Below the pieces are notes generated by a model. The model made no database searches and was not told the origin of the DNA. It was given only the letters and a program-made list of their open reading frames with translations. Shown here piece by piece: positions 43,821 through 53,722 of a DNA stretch of 64,000 bases. The stretch is from Egibacteraceae bacterium (GTDB lineage Bacteria; Actinomycetota; Nitriliruptoria; Euzebyales; Egibacteraceae). Position numbers and translations under genes: made by a program. Every line of letters begins with the position of its first letter. The stretch's first letter is position 1. The stretch spans positions 960,973-1,024,972 of the forward strand of contig JAUJNX010000001.1 in assembly GCA_030447925.1 (NCBI GenBank), written 5' to 3'.

Positions 43821-44431
43821 ATGAGGTCCCCGCGCACGCGCACCGCCCTGGTCGCGACCGTGCTGGCCGGGCTGCTGGCCCTGGCGGGGCCCGCGGCGGC
43901 CCACACCGAGCTGGCGGCCGCGGAGCCCGCCGCCGACGCCACCGTGACGGCCCCCCCGGCGCGCGTCCGGCTCGACTTCACCGGGCCGCTGCTCGCCGAC
44001 GGGGACCACGCCGTGGGGCTGTTCGGCCCGGACGGCGCGCGGGTCGATGACGGCACGGCGGTGCTGGTCGGCGACCGCAGCGTCGAGGTGGGCGTCGCGC
44101 CCCTGGCCGTCGCGGGCCCGCACACCGTCCGCTACCTGGTCCTGGCCGCGGACGGGCACGCGCTCGAGGGCGAGTACGCCTTCACCTACACCGGGCCGGT
44201 GGCGTCCCCCTCGCCGTCGCCCTCCGCGTCGCCGTCGCCGTCGCTGTCGCCGGCCGCAGCGCCGGAGCCGTCGGCCGCGTCGACGGCGGCCCCGCCGAGC
44301 CCGGCCGACGTCGCGGCCGCGACCCCGCCCGGGGCGCGCGGCCCCGGGGCGTCCCCACGGTCGCCCTCGTCCTCCCGGTCGCGCTCGCCGCGGCCGCCCT
44401 GGGGATCGTCGCCCTCCGCCGCCGCTCGTAG
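43821..44431 (+). pseudogene. CopC-domain protein with C-terminal anchor, one apparent frameshift
   Basis: The signal peptide is followed by a CopC domain whose first mature residue is His (AAAHTELAAAEPAADATV), a Cu(II) ligand in CopC, plus DGHALEGEYAFTYTG, the usual His-containing C-terminal strand. A Ser/Pro linker of about 50 residues leads to an intended membrane helix (LVLPVALAAAALGIVAL) and RRRS end. The helix is in a different frame, so one base is missing near 44345. It is separated by 19 bp from the YcgQ gene and convergent with the DUF3105 gene. It probably binds copper outside the membrane. Confidence 0.85.
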
Positions 44432-44463
44432 GCCGCCGCCGGCGGGCCGGCGCCCGGGGTGGC

Positions 44464-44985
44464 TCAGTGGGGTGCGGCGGGCTCCCGGCTGGCGTAGCTG
44501 CGGACGAAGGCCGCCAGGGCCGCGGGGTCCAGGCCGTCGCAGCGCTGCAGCGCGCCCCACGACGCGAAGGCGACCTCGCCCTCCTCCAGCCGGTCGTACG
44601 GGGTCACGCTCACCATCCCGGCGTGGTCGGCCTGGGCGATCTCCTCCAGCCGTCCGCGATCGGCGTCGGGCAGGCCGCGGTAGGTGACCACGACCGCGCC
44701 CGCCTCCAGCGCCGCGACCTGCGCGGGCTCGGGCAGCGCGTCGCCCGCGCCGTGCACGCCGATCGGCGGCGCACCCGAGCGGTGCCAGCCCGACGTCGGC
44801 GGCACCGAGTTGTACGGCACCGGCGGCGGCTGATCGCCGAGGAGGTGGGCGCCGCCCTGGATGGGCACGACCTCGACCTCGCCGCACCGCTGCGTCGCCC
44901 GCGCGGCCGACTGGTCCCGGCCCTGGGCGGGCGCGCACGCGGCCAGCGCGGCGGCCAGGGCGACCGCGGCGAGCCCCCGCCTCAC
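44464..44985 (-). CDS. DUF3105 lipoprotein
   Basis: The 173-aa product has a lipoprotein signal (VALAAALAACAP) and a DUF3105 core: QGGAHLLGDQPPPVPYNSVPPTSGWH, a stretch in which the family has conserved His and Pro/Tyr residues, and the end CDGLDPAALAAFVRSYASREP. The GTG at 44985 overlaps the stop of the upstream CopC-CopD gene as GTGA, so the two are coupled. Genes of this family commonly lie beside copper proteins in actinobacteria, as here; the molecular function is unknown to me. Confidence 0.82.
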   Translation of the reverse strand: MRRGLAAVALAAALAACAPAQGRDQSAARATQRCGEVEVVPIQGGAHLLGDQPPPVPYNSVPPTSGWHRSGAPPIGVHGAGDALPEPAQVAALEAGAVVVTYRGLPDADRGRLEEIAQADHAGMVSVTPYDRLEEGEVAFASWGALQRCDGLDPAALAAFVRSYASREPAAPH

Positions 44986-46873
44986 GGGTTGACCGTGATC
45001 GGGACGACCACGGTGGCCTGGTCGAACTCGCCGACGCGGGCGCCGACCTCGACCTGCCACGCACCGGGGATGGACAGCTCGTCGCCGGTCATCGTCCAGT
45101 GGCCGGGGGTCACGAAGTCGGGGTGCGCGCGATCGGGCCGATCGGCCCGGCCGGGTGGGTCAGGGCCAGCGTCAGCTCCGACACGTCGTCGGTCAGGCGC
45201 CCGTCGGGACCCAGCAGGTAGAAGTGGTACTCGTTGGTGCCCGCCCGGTTGGGGTCCACGGTCACGTTCAGCTGGTAGGGGCCCAGCGCGACGTACTGCG
45301 AGAACGGCCCGTCCAGGCCGGCGGCGGTGCGGGCCGGGACCAGGGTGGTCAGCACCGCGGTGAGCGCGACGGCCACGGCGAGCCCCGCCACCTCCCAGCG
45401 CACGATCCGGTCCAGGGTGCGCCAGGCGTCGTCACGGGTGCGCCGGGGCCTGGCCCCGGCGGTCCCGCCCGGACGCGCCGCCACGGGCCGTGGGCCCGCC
45501 GGTGCGCCCGGGCCCGCGCCGCCCGGAACGCCCGCCCCGGGAGGGCGCCCGTCCCGGCCGGCGCGCCCGCCGGGGAGCGGGCGCCGTGCCCGCCGCGGGC
45601 GCGGGCGCGGCCGGCACGGTCACCAGCGGCGCGGCGGGGGCCATGGTCCGGGCGGCGGCCGGCCGCAGCCGGCGGCCGGTGACGGCCGGGACCAGGCGGC
45701 GCTGGTTGTAGGCGCCCAGTGCGGCGACGGCGGCGACGACGACGACCTTGCCGAGCAGCGTCCAGCCGTAGGCGCTGCCCACCAGCGCGCGCGGCGCGCG
45801 CACCTGGACGGCCGCGAGGACCAGGCCGGCGGCCCCGACCGCGAGCACCGCGACGGTGGCGACGCGGGAGAAGCGCGCGACGACCGCCGCCGCCCCCGGG
45901 GCGTCGCCCTGCGCCCGCCGCGCCCGCAGGGTCAGCAGCAGCAGCACCAGCCCGCCGAACCAGGCGGCCCCCGCGGCGGCGTGAACCAGGTCCGCGGCCA
46001 CGTACAGCACCCGCGGCTGGGCCGACGCGGCGTGGCCGGTGACCACGAAGGAGACCAGCGCGCCCGCCGCCCCGGCCCCGCGGCCAGCAGGCCGCGCGGG
46101 CGGGCAGCCGGACGAGCGCGACGGCCAGGACCGCCAGCCCCGCCGCGCGCAGCAGCGCGGACGCCCCGTACCCCGACGCCAGCACGTCGCCCAGGACGCC
46201 CGGGTCGACCAGGGCCCGGGCGCCGAGCCCGGTCACCAGCGCCCCCTGCACCGGCACGCCGGCGAGGAGGCGACCGCGCCGGCTCCGGCCGCCGCGCGGG
46301 TCACGCGCACGAGCAGGGCGCGCTCCTGCCCGCGCCCGTCGTGGGCGCGGACCAGGAACAGCACCGCGCCGACGGCGAGCAGCGTCCCGCCGTAGACCAG
46401 GACCCGCAGCGCGTCGGCCAGGACCGTGAAGCGCGCGTCGCCCGCGGACGAGCGCTCCAGCAGCGCCGCGACGGCGCGGTCGTCGGCCGTGCCCGCCGCA
46501 CCCACGCCGAAGACGAAGGCGCCCGAGATCGGGTGGCCGTCGACGGAGACCGCGTTCCAGGTCGCGACGTACGTGCCGTCCGCCAGGTCGTCGCGCAGGC
46601 CGACGCGCACGACCGTCGCGTCCCCGGGGACCTGCCCGGCGTCGCCCGCGTCGACCTGGCGGCCCTCCGCGTCGAACACCCGCACGGCGCCGACCTGGGT
46701 GGTGACGGGCTCGCTGAAGGTCAGGGTCACCTCGTCGGGGGCCGCGGGCAGGGACTCGCCGTCGGCCGGGGACGTCCGCTCCAGGACCGCGTGGGCGCCG
46801 GCGGGGCTGCGCCGGCCAGCAGCAGCGCCGCGGTCGCGAGCAGGAGGGCCAGCACGGAGGTCACTCGGCTCAT
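44982..46873 (-). pseudogene. CopC-CopD fusion (YcnJ-like) membrane protein, multiple frameshifts
   Basis: Reassembled over several frames, this would be about 630 aa. It has a signal peptide (MSRVTSVLALLLATAALLLAG), a CopC domain starting AHAVLERTSPADGESLPAAP and including VSVDGHPISGAFVFGVG, then CopD-type membrane helices (LRVLVYGGTLLAVGAVLFLV, LVHAAAGAAWFGGLVLLLLTL, YGWTLLGKVVVVAAVAALGAYNQRR). A long Pro/Ala/Arg linker and an exported C-terminal domain (QYVALGPYQLNVTVDPNRAG, to GEFDQATVVVPITVNP) follow. Breaks appear near 46800, 46240, 46050, 45560 and 45110, all in G/C runs. The family mediates copper uptake or transfer. Confidence 0.75.
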
Positions 46874-46925
46874 GGGTCCCATCGTAGGGACCGGGCCGAG
46901 CGCGCCGCCGGGCTCCGGCGCCCGG

Positions 46926-47650
46926 TCAGGAGTCCCCGGCGACGGGGACCGCGGCGCCGGAGACGGGCCACGCGTCGGGCGAGGCGAGCCACAGCACCAC
47001 CCGCGCGATGGCCGCGGGCGGGACCCAGCGCGCGTGGTCGGCGGCGGGCATCGCCGCCCGGTTCGCGGGCGTGTCGATGACCCCGGGGACCACGGCGTTG
47101 GCCGTGCGGCCCGTCCCGCGCAGCTCCCGCGCGAGCGTGGCCACCAGCGCGTGCACCCCCGCCTTCGCCGCGGTGTAGGCGGCCTGCCCCGCGGCCGGGG
47201 CGTCCACGGTGCGCGACCCGACCAGCACGACCCGCCCGCCGGCGGGGCCCATGTGCCGCAGTCCCTCGCGGGAGGTGACGAAGGCGGTGCGCAGGTTGAG
47301 GCGCAGCTGGCGGTCCAGCAGGGTCAGGTCAGGTCCGCGACGCTGGTCCCCCCGGCCCACCCGCCGGCCACCGAGCACGCCAGCCACAGCGGCCCCCAGT
47401 CGGCGGCGGCCACGTCCAGCAGCGCGGCCACCGCGTCGGGGTCGGTCGCGTCCGTGCGCGACAGGCGCAGGCGCCCCTCCGCCACGGCCGCGGCGTGGCG
47501 CGCGCGCAGCGCCGTCGCCTCGTCCTCGACCACCCACGGGACCGCCACCGCGTCGCCCCGGGCGAGCAGCAGGTCGACCACGGCCGCGCCGAGTGCGCCG
47601 GTCCCGCCCACCACCAGCGCCGTGCGGGGCACGCCCGCCTCGTCCGTCAT
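46926..47650 (-). pseudogene. Short-chain dehydrogenase, frameshifted by a 5-bp repeat
   Basis: The N-terminal half is an NAD(P)-binding fold (TALVVGGTGALGAAVVDLLLARG), with a usual SDR downstream half containing LRTAFVTSREGLRHMGP, the catalytic Tyr/Lys in AAYTAAKAGVHALV (YxxxK) and VVPGVIDTPANRAAMP. The two are in different frames. At about 47324-47336 the five bases CTGAC (minus strand) occur twice in a row; removing one copy joins ADLT to LLDRQLRLNLR. GGGAGGAG precedes the ATG at 47650. Substrate unknown. Confidence 0.85.
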
Positions 47651-47694
47651 CCGCCGCTCCTCCCACCGCCCGCCGGACTGCCGATCGCTGGAGG

Positions 47695-48924
47695 CTACGG
47701 CGACGGGGGCGCCGCGTCCGGGCCGTCCCAGCACACCAGCGCCCACGGCCGGTCGGCGAGGCGGGTCAGCACCACCGTGGCCGGCCGCGCGCCATCCAGG
47801 CGCAGCCGGCGGCGCAGGTCGTCGACGTCCACGGCCGACCCGCGCTTGCGCACCTGGACCGACCCGACGTCCAGGCGGCGCAGCTCCGCGCGCAGCGCCT
47901 TGAGGTTCCACGGCAGCGACGCCGCGACGGGCAGCACCCGCCCGAACGGCGTGCGCGGGCGGTCGTCTGCGGTGAGGAAGGCGACGCGGTCGTCGAGCTG
48001 GCGGGCGCCCAGCCGCGCGGCGAGGTCGGCGACGGCTCCGGCGCGCGTGACCGCAGGGTCCGGGTCGACCAGCCACGGGCCCGGCTGCCCGACCGGCGCG
48101 GGCGGCGCGGCCCCGGCCACCAGCTCGTGGACGGTGTCCCCGGCGATCACCGCCGCCCGGCGCACGGGCCCGTCGGGCGCGAGGGCGGGCGACCACAGCA
48201 GCGCCTCCTTCAGCTCGCGGCCCTCGGACACGAACTCGACCTCCCAGCCCGCCGGCGCGAGGTCCAGGGGCAGGCCGGGGGCGGCCTTGACGCCCACCGG
48301 CGGCACGCGCGCGGACAGCCCGGCGCACCACGCCAGCGGTGGCAGGGAGTCCCCGGTGCGCAGGCGCCCCGCGCCGGTCCGGCGGGCGGGGTCGACGAAC
48401 ACCCCGTCCACCCCCGCCAGGTCCACGTCCGCGACGTCGGCCACGACCACGCCGACGTCGGCGCCGGCCACCGCGGCGTTGCGCCGCGCGGCCTCCGCGT
48501 GGACGGGGTCGGCGTCGACCGCGGTGGCCCGCCGCCCCCGGCCCAGCGCCATGGCGTCGCCGCCCACGCCGCAGCACAGGTCGGCGACGTGCGCGAGGCC
48601 CTCGTAGCGCCGGGCGTGGCGCGCGGCGGTGCGGTCCGACGACGCCTGCTCCAGGCCCGCGCGCGTCAGCCACAGGCGGTCGGCGAGGGCGAACTTCCCC
48701 CGCGCCCGGCGGCGCAGGGCGACCAGGGTCTCCGCGGCCGCGACCAGGCCGGCGGGCGCACCGCGCCGCAGGCGGGCGGCGCGGGCCAGCGGGTCCCCGC
48801 CGGGGTCGGCGGCCACGGCCGTCAGCAGGGCCTCCCCGACAGGGGTCGCGAGCGCGTGCAGCGCTGCCAGGGTCAGGTCGCCGCCCACCCCCGCGGCCAA
48901 CCCGGTTGGACGCTGTTCCGACAC
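47695..48924 (-). CDS. Class I SAM-dependent methyltransferase with THUMP-like domain
   Basis: The 409-aa product has a methyltransferase core: VADLCCGVGGDAMALG (SAM motif I), ATAVDADPVHAEAARRNAAVAG, and VDGVFVDPARRTGAGR, a DPxR-type motif found in this actinobacterial family. A THUMP-like C-terminal part contains DVGSVQVRKRGSAVDVDDLRRRLRL. RNA is the likely substrate by family, but unproven. The GTG at 48924 is the start; it is divergent from the anchored membrane protein gene with a 323-bp spacer. Confidence 0.85.
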   Translation of the reverse strand: MSEQRPTGLAAGVGGDLTLAALHALATPVGEALLTAVAADPGGDPLARAARLRRGAPAGLVAAAETLVALRRRARGKFALADRLWLTRAGLEQASSDRTAARHARRYEGLAHVADLCCGVGGDAMALGRGRRATAVDADPVHAEAARRNAAVAGADVGVVVADVADVDLAGVDGVFVDPARRTGAGRLRTGDSLPPLAWCAGLSARVPPVGVKAAPGLPLDLAPAGWEVEFVSEGRELKEALLWSPALAPDGPVRRAAVIAGDTVHELVAGAAPPAPVGQPGPWLVDPDPAVTRAGAVADLAARLGARQLDDRVAFLTADDRPRTPFGRVLPVAASLPWNLKALRAELRRLDVGSVQVRKRGSAVDVDDLRRRLRLDGARPATVVLTRLADRPWALVCWDGPDAAPPSP

Positions 48925-49247
48925 GTCGCGTTGCAGAAAGCTCCCACCGGTTCACCGGATGACGGCAAATGATGAACAGTATGCGATACTTCAATTACTC
49001 TGCGTGTACGTACCGATCCGTAACCCTGGTGACGAGGAGAACAGGTGTGGCGCTCGCAGCCCACTGGCTAGAGTGCCAGCCGTGCCGAACGTCTGCGGGA
49101 AAGAAGTCCTGATCTTCCCTGACCGCCCGCGCCGGAACTAGCGCGCGGGCGACCGGACTTCTGGGCTTTCCGACACACGAACTCACCGCTGGACCCGTCT
49201 CCGGGCGGGCCACAGGGTTCACGTCGTGCGAAAGGGAGTGGAGCGGA
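48925..49247. other. Divergent leader region, AT-richer than its surroundings
   Basis: The 323-bp spacer between the methyltransferase and membrane protein genes is clearly less GC-rich in its first half. It contains a small stem-loop (CTGGC/GCCAG, 49065-49080) and the larger hairpin listed below. Short open frames cross it but lack ribosome sites and family features. I tested it by eye against common riboswitch signatures (ydaO/c-di-AMP, cobalamin, SAM) and found no convincing match. Confidence 0.5.
49124..49151 (+). terminator. Hairpin in the leader of the membrane protein gene
   Basis: Nine-bp GC arms (49124-49132 and 49143-49151) flank a 10-nt loop that contains a CTAG, about 96 bp before the start at 49248. 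It could be an attenuator or a processing site. Confidence 0.35.
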
Positions 49248-50174
49248 GTGGACGAACGCTGGCCGTTGGACGGTGGGAACGGGGGGGCGCGCGAGCGCTA
49301 CCGCGTCAGCCCGCCGCCGCGGAGGGTCGCCTTCGACGACACGATGCGCATCGACGCGCGTCCGGCGCGAGGCCGGCGCGGCGGCAGGTCCGCCGTCGAC
49401 GTCCTGCCACCCCGGAACGCCCCCGGCGCGGCGAGCCAGCGCGAGGTGGACACCCGCGCGGCGCTCGTCGCCACCGCCGTCGCCGCCGTCGTGACCGAGC
49501 CACCGGACGCCCCCAGCTGCCTGGACGTCGACCACGCGGTCCTGGAGACCACCGCCGCCCCGGCGGAGGCCGACGAGCAGCAGTGGACCCCTCCGCAGCT
49601 GCTGACCTCGGCGCTGACGGACCCCTCGGCCGCCCGCGGCCGGGCCGGCCGGCACGCGGCGCCCAAGGAGCGCACGACCAACTGGCGGGTGCTGGGGCTC
49701 GGCGCCCTCGGCGCGGGCTGCTCCGCGCTGCTCGTCGCCGCGCTGTTCACCACCATGAACGAGCCGCAGGACCCCGGCACGGGCGCGACCCAGGCCGCCT
49801 CGGTGGCCGCGGTGCCCGACCTGGGCCGCCAGCCGTCGCTGGCCAGCGTCGAGGGGCTGCTCGAGCTCACCGGCGCCGACCTCCTCGCCGCGGGCCAGCC
49901 GGTGCCCGAGGGCGGCGCGGTCACCGCCGGCGACCCGGTCGCCCTGCGCCTGGCCTACGAGTACCAGGCGCAGGAGGACTGGGACACCCTGGCCGTGGTC
50001 TGGTACCGCGGGGACCAGGAGCTGGGCCGGCAGTCCGCGCCGCTGATCGGCGGGGAGGACGCGGTCGAGGTCCCCGCCCCGCAGGGCCTGGAGCCGGGGA
50101 CCGACTACCGCGCCGAGCTGCTGTTCAACGACGGCGTCTCCGTCTACGCGGTGCCCTTCACGGTCGCCCCCTGA
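49248..50174 (+). CDS. Unknown single-span membrane protein
   Basis: The 308-aa product has a long charged cytoplasmic part of about 145 residues, one helix (VLGLGALGAGCSALLVAALFTT) and an external domain of about 140 residues. The external domain (EGLLELTGADLLAAGQPVPE, VAVVWYRGDQELGRQSAPLIG, YRAELLFNDGVSVYAVPFTVAP) looks like a small beta-sandwich. I do not recognise the family. The GTG at 49248 follows a purine-rich GGAGTGGAGCGGA. The next gene starts at its stop. Confidence 0.7.
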   Translation: MDERWPLDGGNGGARERYRVSPPPRRVAFDDTMRIDARPARGRRGGRSAVDVLPPRNAPGAASQREVDTRAALVATAVAAVVTEPPDAPSCLDVDHAVLETTAAPAEADEQQWTPPQLLTSALTDPSAARGRAGRHAAPKERTTNWRVLGLGALGAGCSALLVAALFTTMNEPQDPGTGATQAASVAAVPDLGRQPSLASVEGLLELTGADLLAAGQPVPEGGAVTAGDPVALRLAYEYQAQEDWDTLAVVWYRGDQELGRQSAPLIGGEDAVEVPAPQGLEPGTDYRAELLFNDGVSVYAVPFTVAP

Positions 50175-51277
50175 GCCCGGCGCCGGTCCCCGTCCGCCCG
50201 GCGTACGACGGGGCGTGGGTCGGCGGCCTGGTCCCGGCCCTGCTCGGGGCCGGGGATCCGCCGGACTGGCTGCCCGCGCCCGCCGTGGGCGCGCGCAGCG
50301 TCGTGCTGCTGGTGCTCGACGGGCTGGGCTGGGCGGCCGTGCGCGAGCGCGCCGCCCTCCTGCCCGAGCTGTCGGGCCTGGAGGGCGGGACGATCACCAC
50401 GACGGTGCCCTCCACCACCTCCACGGCGCTGACCTCGATCGCCTGCGGCGCGGCGCCCGCGCACCACGGCATCACCGGCTACCGGATGCGCGTCGGCGGG
50501 CGCGGGCTCAACGTGCTGCGCTGGCAGAGCGGCCAGGGCGACGACCTCCCCGACCCGCGCGAGGTCCAGCCGCTGACGCCGTTCCTCGGCCGGCGCGTCC
50601 CGGTCGTGACCCGCGCGGAGTTCCGCAGCACCGGGTTCACCGTCGCCCACCTGCGCGACACGCGCTTCACCGGGTGGCGGACGGTGTCCGCGCTGCTCGA
50701 GCACGTCCGCGCCCTCACCGCCGCCGGCGAGGGCTTCGTCTACGCCTACTACGACGGCGTCGACAAGGTCGCCCACGAGTACGGGCTGCGGTCCGAGGTC
50801 TACGCCACCGAGCTGGCCCTCACCGACCGGCTCGTCGGCGACCTGCTGGACCGGCTCCCCGGCGACGCCGCGCTGCTGGTCACCGCCGACCACGGGCAGG
50901 TGCAGGTCGGGCCGGAGGGCGCCGTCGGCCTGGGCGACGTGCGGCGCCTGGTCGCGGCCTACTCCGGGGAGGGCCGCTTCCGCGGGCTGCACGCGCGCAC
51001 GGGCGCGGTCGGCGACCTGGTGGCGGCCTGCCGGGAGCTGTACGGCGACCGCGCCTGGGTGCTGACCCGCGACGAGCTGTTCGACGACGGCTGGCTGGGG
51101 AGCGGCGGCGGCCTGGCCGTGCGCGGGCGCGTCGGGGACGTCGTGCTCGCCGCCTCCGCGCCGGTCGTGTTCGTCGACCCCGGCCAGTCCAAGGAGGCGC
51201 AGATGCTGTCCCAGCACGGCAGCCTGACCGCCGACGAGGTGCAGGTCCCCCTGCTCGCCGGCCGCGGCCGGGCGTGA
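50171..51277 (+). CDS. Alkaline phosphatase superfamily phosphodiesterase/nucleotide pyrophosphatase
   Basis: This protein of about 368 aa has the metal Asp in VVLLVLDGLGWAAV, the nucleophile Thr in TTVPSTTSTALTSIACG, FVYAYYDGVDKVAHEYG (Asp and His ligands) and LVTADHGQV (Asp-His). These are the classic motifs of the type I phosphodiesterase family. The start is uncertain. No ATG or GTG lies between the preceding stop and the conserved RPAYDGAWVGGLVPALLG. The best candidate is a CTG at 50171 that overlaps the upstream TGA as CTGA. A GTG at 50285 would cut into the conserved region. Substrate unknown. Confidence 0.85.
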   Translation: MSPAPVPVRPAYDGAWVGGLVPALLGAGDPPDWLPAPAVGARSVVLLVLDGLGWAAVRERAALLPELSGLEGGTITTTVPSTTSTALTSIACGAAPAHHGITGYRMRVGGRGLNVLRWQSGQGDDLPDPREVQPLTPFLGRRVPVVTRAEFRSTGFTVAHLRDTRFTGWRTVSALLEHVRALTAAGEGFVYAYYDGVDKVAHEYGLRSEVYATELALTDRLVGDLLDRLPGDAALLVTADHGQVQVGPEGAVGLGDVRRLVAAYSGEGRFRGLHARTGAVGDLVAACRELYGDRAWVLTRDELFDDGWLGSGGGLAVRGRVGDVVLAASAPVVFVDPGQSKEAQMLSQHGSLTADEVQVPLLAGRGRA

Positions 51278-51306
51278 GCGGGCCGCGACCGGCCGGTGGT
51301 CCGCGG

Positions 51307-51951
51307 TCAGGGCGACAGCCGTTCGACGACCCAGCCGGCGCCGGCGCGGCGGTAGCGCAGGCGGTCGTGGAGCCGGCCGGGGCGGCCCTGCCAGAACTCC
51401 ACGGCCTCGTGGGCGATCCGGTAGCCGCCCCAGAACGGGGGGCGGGGGACCTCGGCGCCCGCGAAGCGCGCCGCGGTGGCCGCCAGCCGGGCCTCGACCG
51501 CGTCGCGGCCGGGCACCACCGCGGACTGCTCCTGCGACGCCCACGCGCCCAGCTGGGACTCGCGGGGCCGCGAGGCGAAGTAGGCGTCGGACTCGGCGTC
51601 GTCCACCCGGGTGACCGGCCCGGTGACGCCGACCTGGCGCTCGAGGGCGTGCCAGAGGAACACCAGCGCGGCGTGGGGGTTCGCGTCGAGCTCGCGGCCC
51701 TTGCGGCTGGACCGGTTGGTGTAGAGCACGAAGCCGCGGTCGTCGAGGCCCTTCAGCAGGACCGTCCGCGCCGACGGGCGGCCATCGGCGCCGGCGGTCG
51801 CCAGGGTCATGGCGTTGGGCTCAGGGACCCCCGCGGCCGCCGCGTCGTCCAGCCACGCGCGGAACTGCGCGACGGGGTCGGGGGCCAGGTCGCCCTCGTC
51901 CAGCCCCCCGCGCCAGTAGTCCCGTCGCAGCCCCGCCACGTCGCCGTCCAT
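51307..51951 (-). CDS. pdxH: Pyridoxamine 5'-phosphate oxidase
   Basis: PdxH is a 214-aa FMN enzyme oxidising PNP/PMP to PLP. Diagnostic segments: [79 protein letters not shown], and the C-terminal [28 protein letters not shown] with the signature HDR. The ATG at 51951 gives the normal length. It is convergent with the phosphodiesterase and divergent from the phosphohexomutase. Confidence 0.96.
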   Translation of the reverse strand: MDGDVAGLRRDYWRGGLDEGDLAPDPVAQFRAWLDDAAAAGVPEPNAMTLATAGADGRPSARTVLLKGLDDRGFVLYTNRSSRKGRELDANPHAALVFLWHALERQVGVTGPVTRVDDAESDAYFASRPRESQLGAWASQEQSAVVPGRDAVEARLAATAARFAGAEVPRPPFWGGYRIAHEAVEFWQGRPGRLHDRLRYRRAGAGWVVERLSP

Positions 51952-52006
51952 CGGCCCCGACCATGCCACACCGGCGCGGCCGTGCCACGTCGGTAGGCTC
52001 GCGGCC

Positions 52007-53719
52007 ATGGACCTGATCGCCGCCGCCGAGCGCTGGATCGCCGACGACCCCGACCCGGACACGCGCGCGGAGCTGCGCGCGCTGCTGGACCGCGGTGACG
52101 AGGCCGCCCTCGCCGAGCGCTTCGGCGCGCGGCTGGAGTTCGGGACCGCGGGCATCCGCGGGCCCCTGGGCGCGGGACCGGCGCGCATGAACCGCGTGGT
52201 GGTCCGGCAGGTCACCGCGGGGCTGGCGGCCCACCTGCTCGCCACCGAGCCCGGCGCGCGCCGCCGCGGGGTGGTCGTCGGCTTCGACGCGCGCCACAAG
52301 TCGCCCGACTTCGCGGCCGACGCCGCGGGGGTGCTGGCCGCCGCGGGGATCCCGGTGCACCTCGCCGAGCGGCCGGTGCCGACCCCGCTGCTCGCCTTCG
52401 CCGTGCGCCACCTCGACACCGTCGCCGGCGTGCAGATCACCGCCAGCCACAACCCGGCCCCCGACAACGGCTACAAGGTGTACTGGTCCGGCGGGGGGCA
52501 GATCGTGCCGCCGCAGGACGCCGAGATCAGCGCGGCGATCGACGCCGTCGAGGGCCCGCCGCCGCTCGCCGTCCCCGGGGACGGGGGCATCACGGCGCTG
52601 GACCCCGGCGTCCTGCCCGCCTACGTCACCGCGGTGCTCGCCGACGTCGTCGGCGGGCCCTCGCCCGAGCCGCGCGACCTGCGCATCGTCTACACCCCGA
52701 TGCACGGCGTCGGCCGCGACCTCACCCGCGGGGTCCTGGAGGCCGCGGGCTTCCGCGACGTCCACGTCGTGACCGAGCAGGCGGTCCCCGACCCGGACTT
52801 CCCGACCGTCCCGTTCCCCAACCCGGAGGAGCCCGGCGCGCTGGACCTGGCCCTGGACCTGGCGCGGCGGGTGGACGCCGACGTGGTGCTCGCCAACGAC
52901 CCCGACGCCGACCGCATCGCCGTCGCGGTGCCAGCGGGCGGGGACTGGCGGGTGCTGTCGGGCGACGAGGTCGGCTGCGTGCTGGGCGAGGCCCGCCTGG
53001 CCGCCCGGCCCGGGCCCGCCAGCGTCGTCGGCACGACGGTGGTGTCCTCCACGTTGCTGGGCCGCATCGCCGCCCACCACGGCGCCGCCTTCGTGCAGAC
53101 CCTCACGGGGTTCAAGTGGCTGGCCCAGGCGACCGCGGCGCACGAGGCCGAGGGCCGCACCATGCAGCTCGCCTACGAGCAGGCGCTCGGCGTGATGGTC
53201 GGCACGGTCGTGCGCGACAAGGACGGCATCTCCGCGGCCCTGGCCGTCGCCGACCTGGCCGCGCGCTGCAGGGCCGCCGGGCGGGGACTCGCCGCCGCGG
53301 TCGACGACCTGGCCCGGCGCCACGGGCTGCACCTCACCCGCGGGCGGTCGGTGCGCCTGTCCGGGGCGGACTGGCGCGACGTCGTCGACGCCGCCCTCGC
53401 CCGCCTGCGCGCGCGCGGCGCGGCCCCGCTCGCCGGGACCCCGGTCGTGGCGGTGGTGGACCACCTCGCCGGCACGCGCACCCCCGCGGGCGGGCCGCCC
53501 TCGGCGCTGTCGACCCCGCCGACCGACCTGATCGGCCTGGAGCTGGAGGGCGGGGCCCGCCTGATGGTCCGCCCGAGCGGGACCGAGCCGCTGCTGAAGT
53601 GCTACATCGAGGTCGTGGAGCCGGTCGCCGGCGGCGACGTGGACGCCGCCCGCGCCCGCGCCGGCGCCCGCGCCGACGCCCCCGCCGACGCCCCCGCGAC
53701 CGAGCTCGGCGTCGCGTAG
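52007..53719 (+). CDS. Phosphoglucomutase/phosphomannomutase (PGM2-like)
   Basis: This 570-aa alpha-D-phosphohexomutase contains [13 protein letters not shown], the phosphoserine loop [19 protein letters not shown] with Ser147, the metal-binding [11 protein letters not shown], the sugar-binding ELGVMVG-type region ([22 protein letters not shown]) and the phosphate-binding [14 protein letters not shown]. The length and the N-terminal [18 protein letters not shown] match PGM2-like enzymes acting on glucose- or pentose-phosphates. The ATG at 52007 is clear. The C-terminal ~25 residues are an Ala/Pro/Asp repeat tail. Confidence 0.94.
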   Translation: MDLIAAAERWIADDPDPDTRAELRALLDRGDEAALAERFGARLEFGTAGIRGPLGAGPARMNRVVVRQVTAGLAAHLLATEPGARRRGVVVGFDARHKSPDFAADAAGVLAAAGIPVHLAERPVPTPLLAFAVRHLDTVAGVQITASHNPAPDNGYKVYWSGGGQIVPPQDAEISAAIDAVEGPPPLAVPGDGGITALDPGVLPAYVTAVLADVVGGPSPEPRDLRIVYTPMHGVGRDLTRGVLEAAGFRDVHVVTEQAVPDPDFPTVPFPNPEEPGALDLALDLARRVDADVVLANDPDADRIAVAVPAGGDWRVLSGDEVGCVLGEARLAARPGPASVVGTTVVSSTLLGRIAAHHGAAFVQTLTGFKWLAQATAAHEAEGRTMQLAYEQALGVMVGTVVRDKDGISAALAVADLAARCRAAGRGLAAAVDDLARRHGLHLTRGRSVRLSGADWRDVVDAALARLRARGAAPLAGTPVVAVVDHLAGTRTPAGGPPSALSTPPTDLIGLELEGGARLMVRPSGTEPLLKCYIEVVEPVAGGDVDAARARAGARADAPADAPATELGVA

Positions 53720-53722
53720 GGC

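Noticed and set aside
49065..49151. Known riboswitch (cobalamin, ydaO or SAM type)
   Set aside because: Only isolated resemblance (a CCCACTGG stretch); the conserved cores of those classes are absent.
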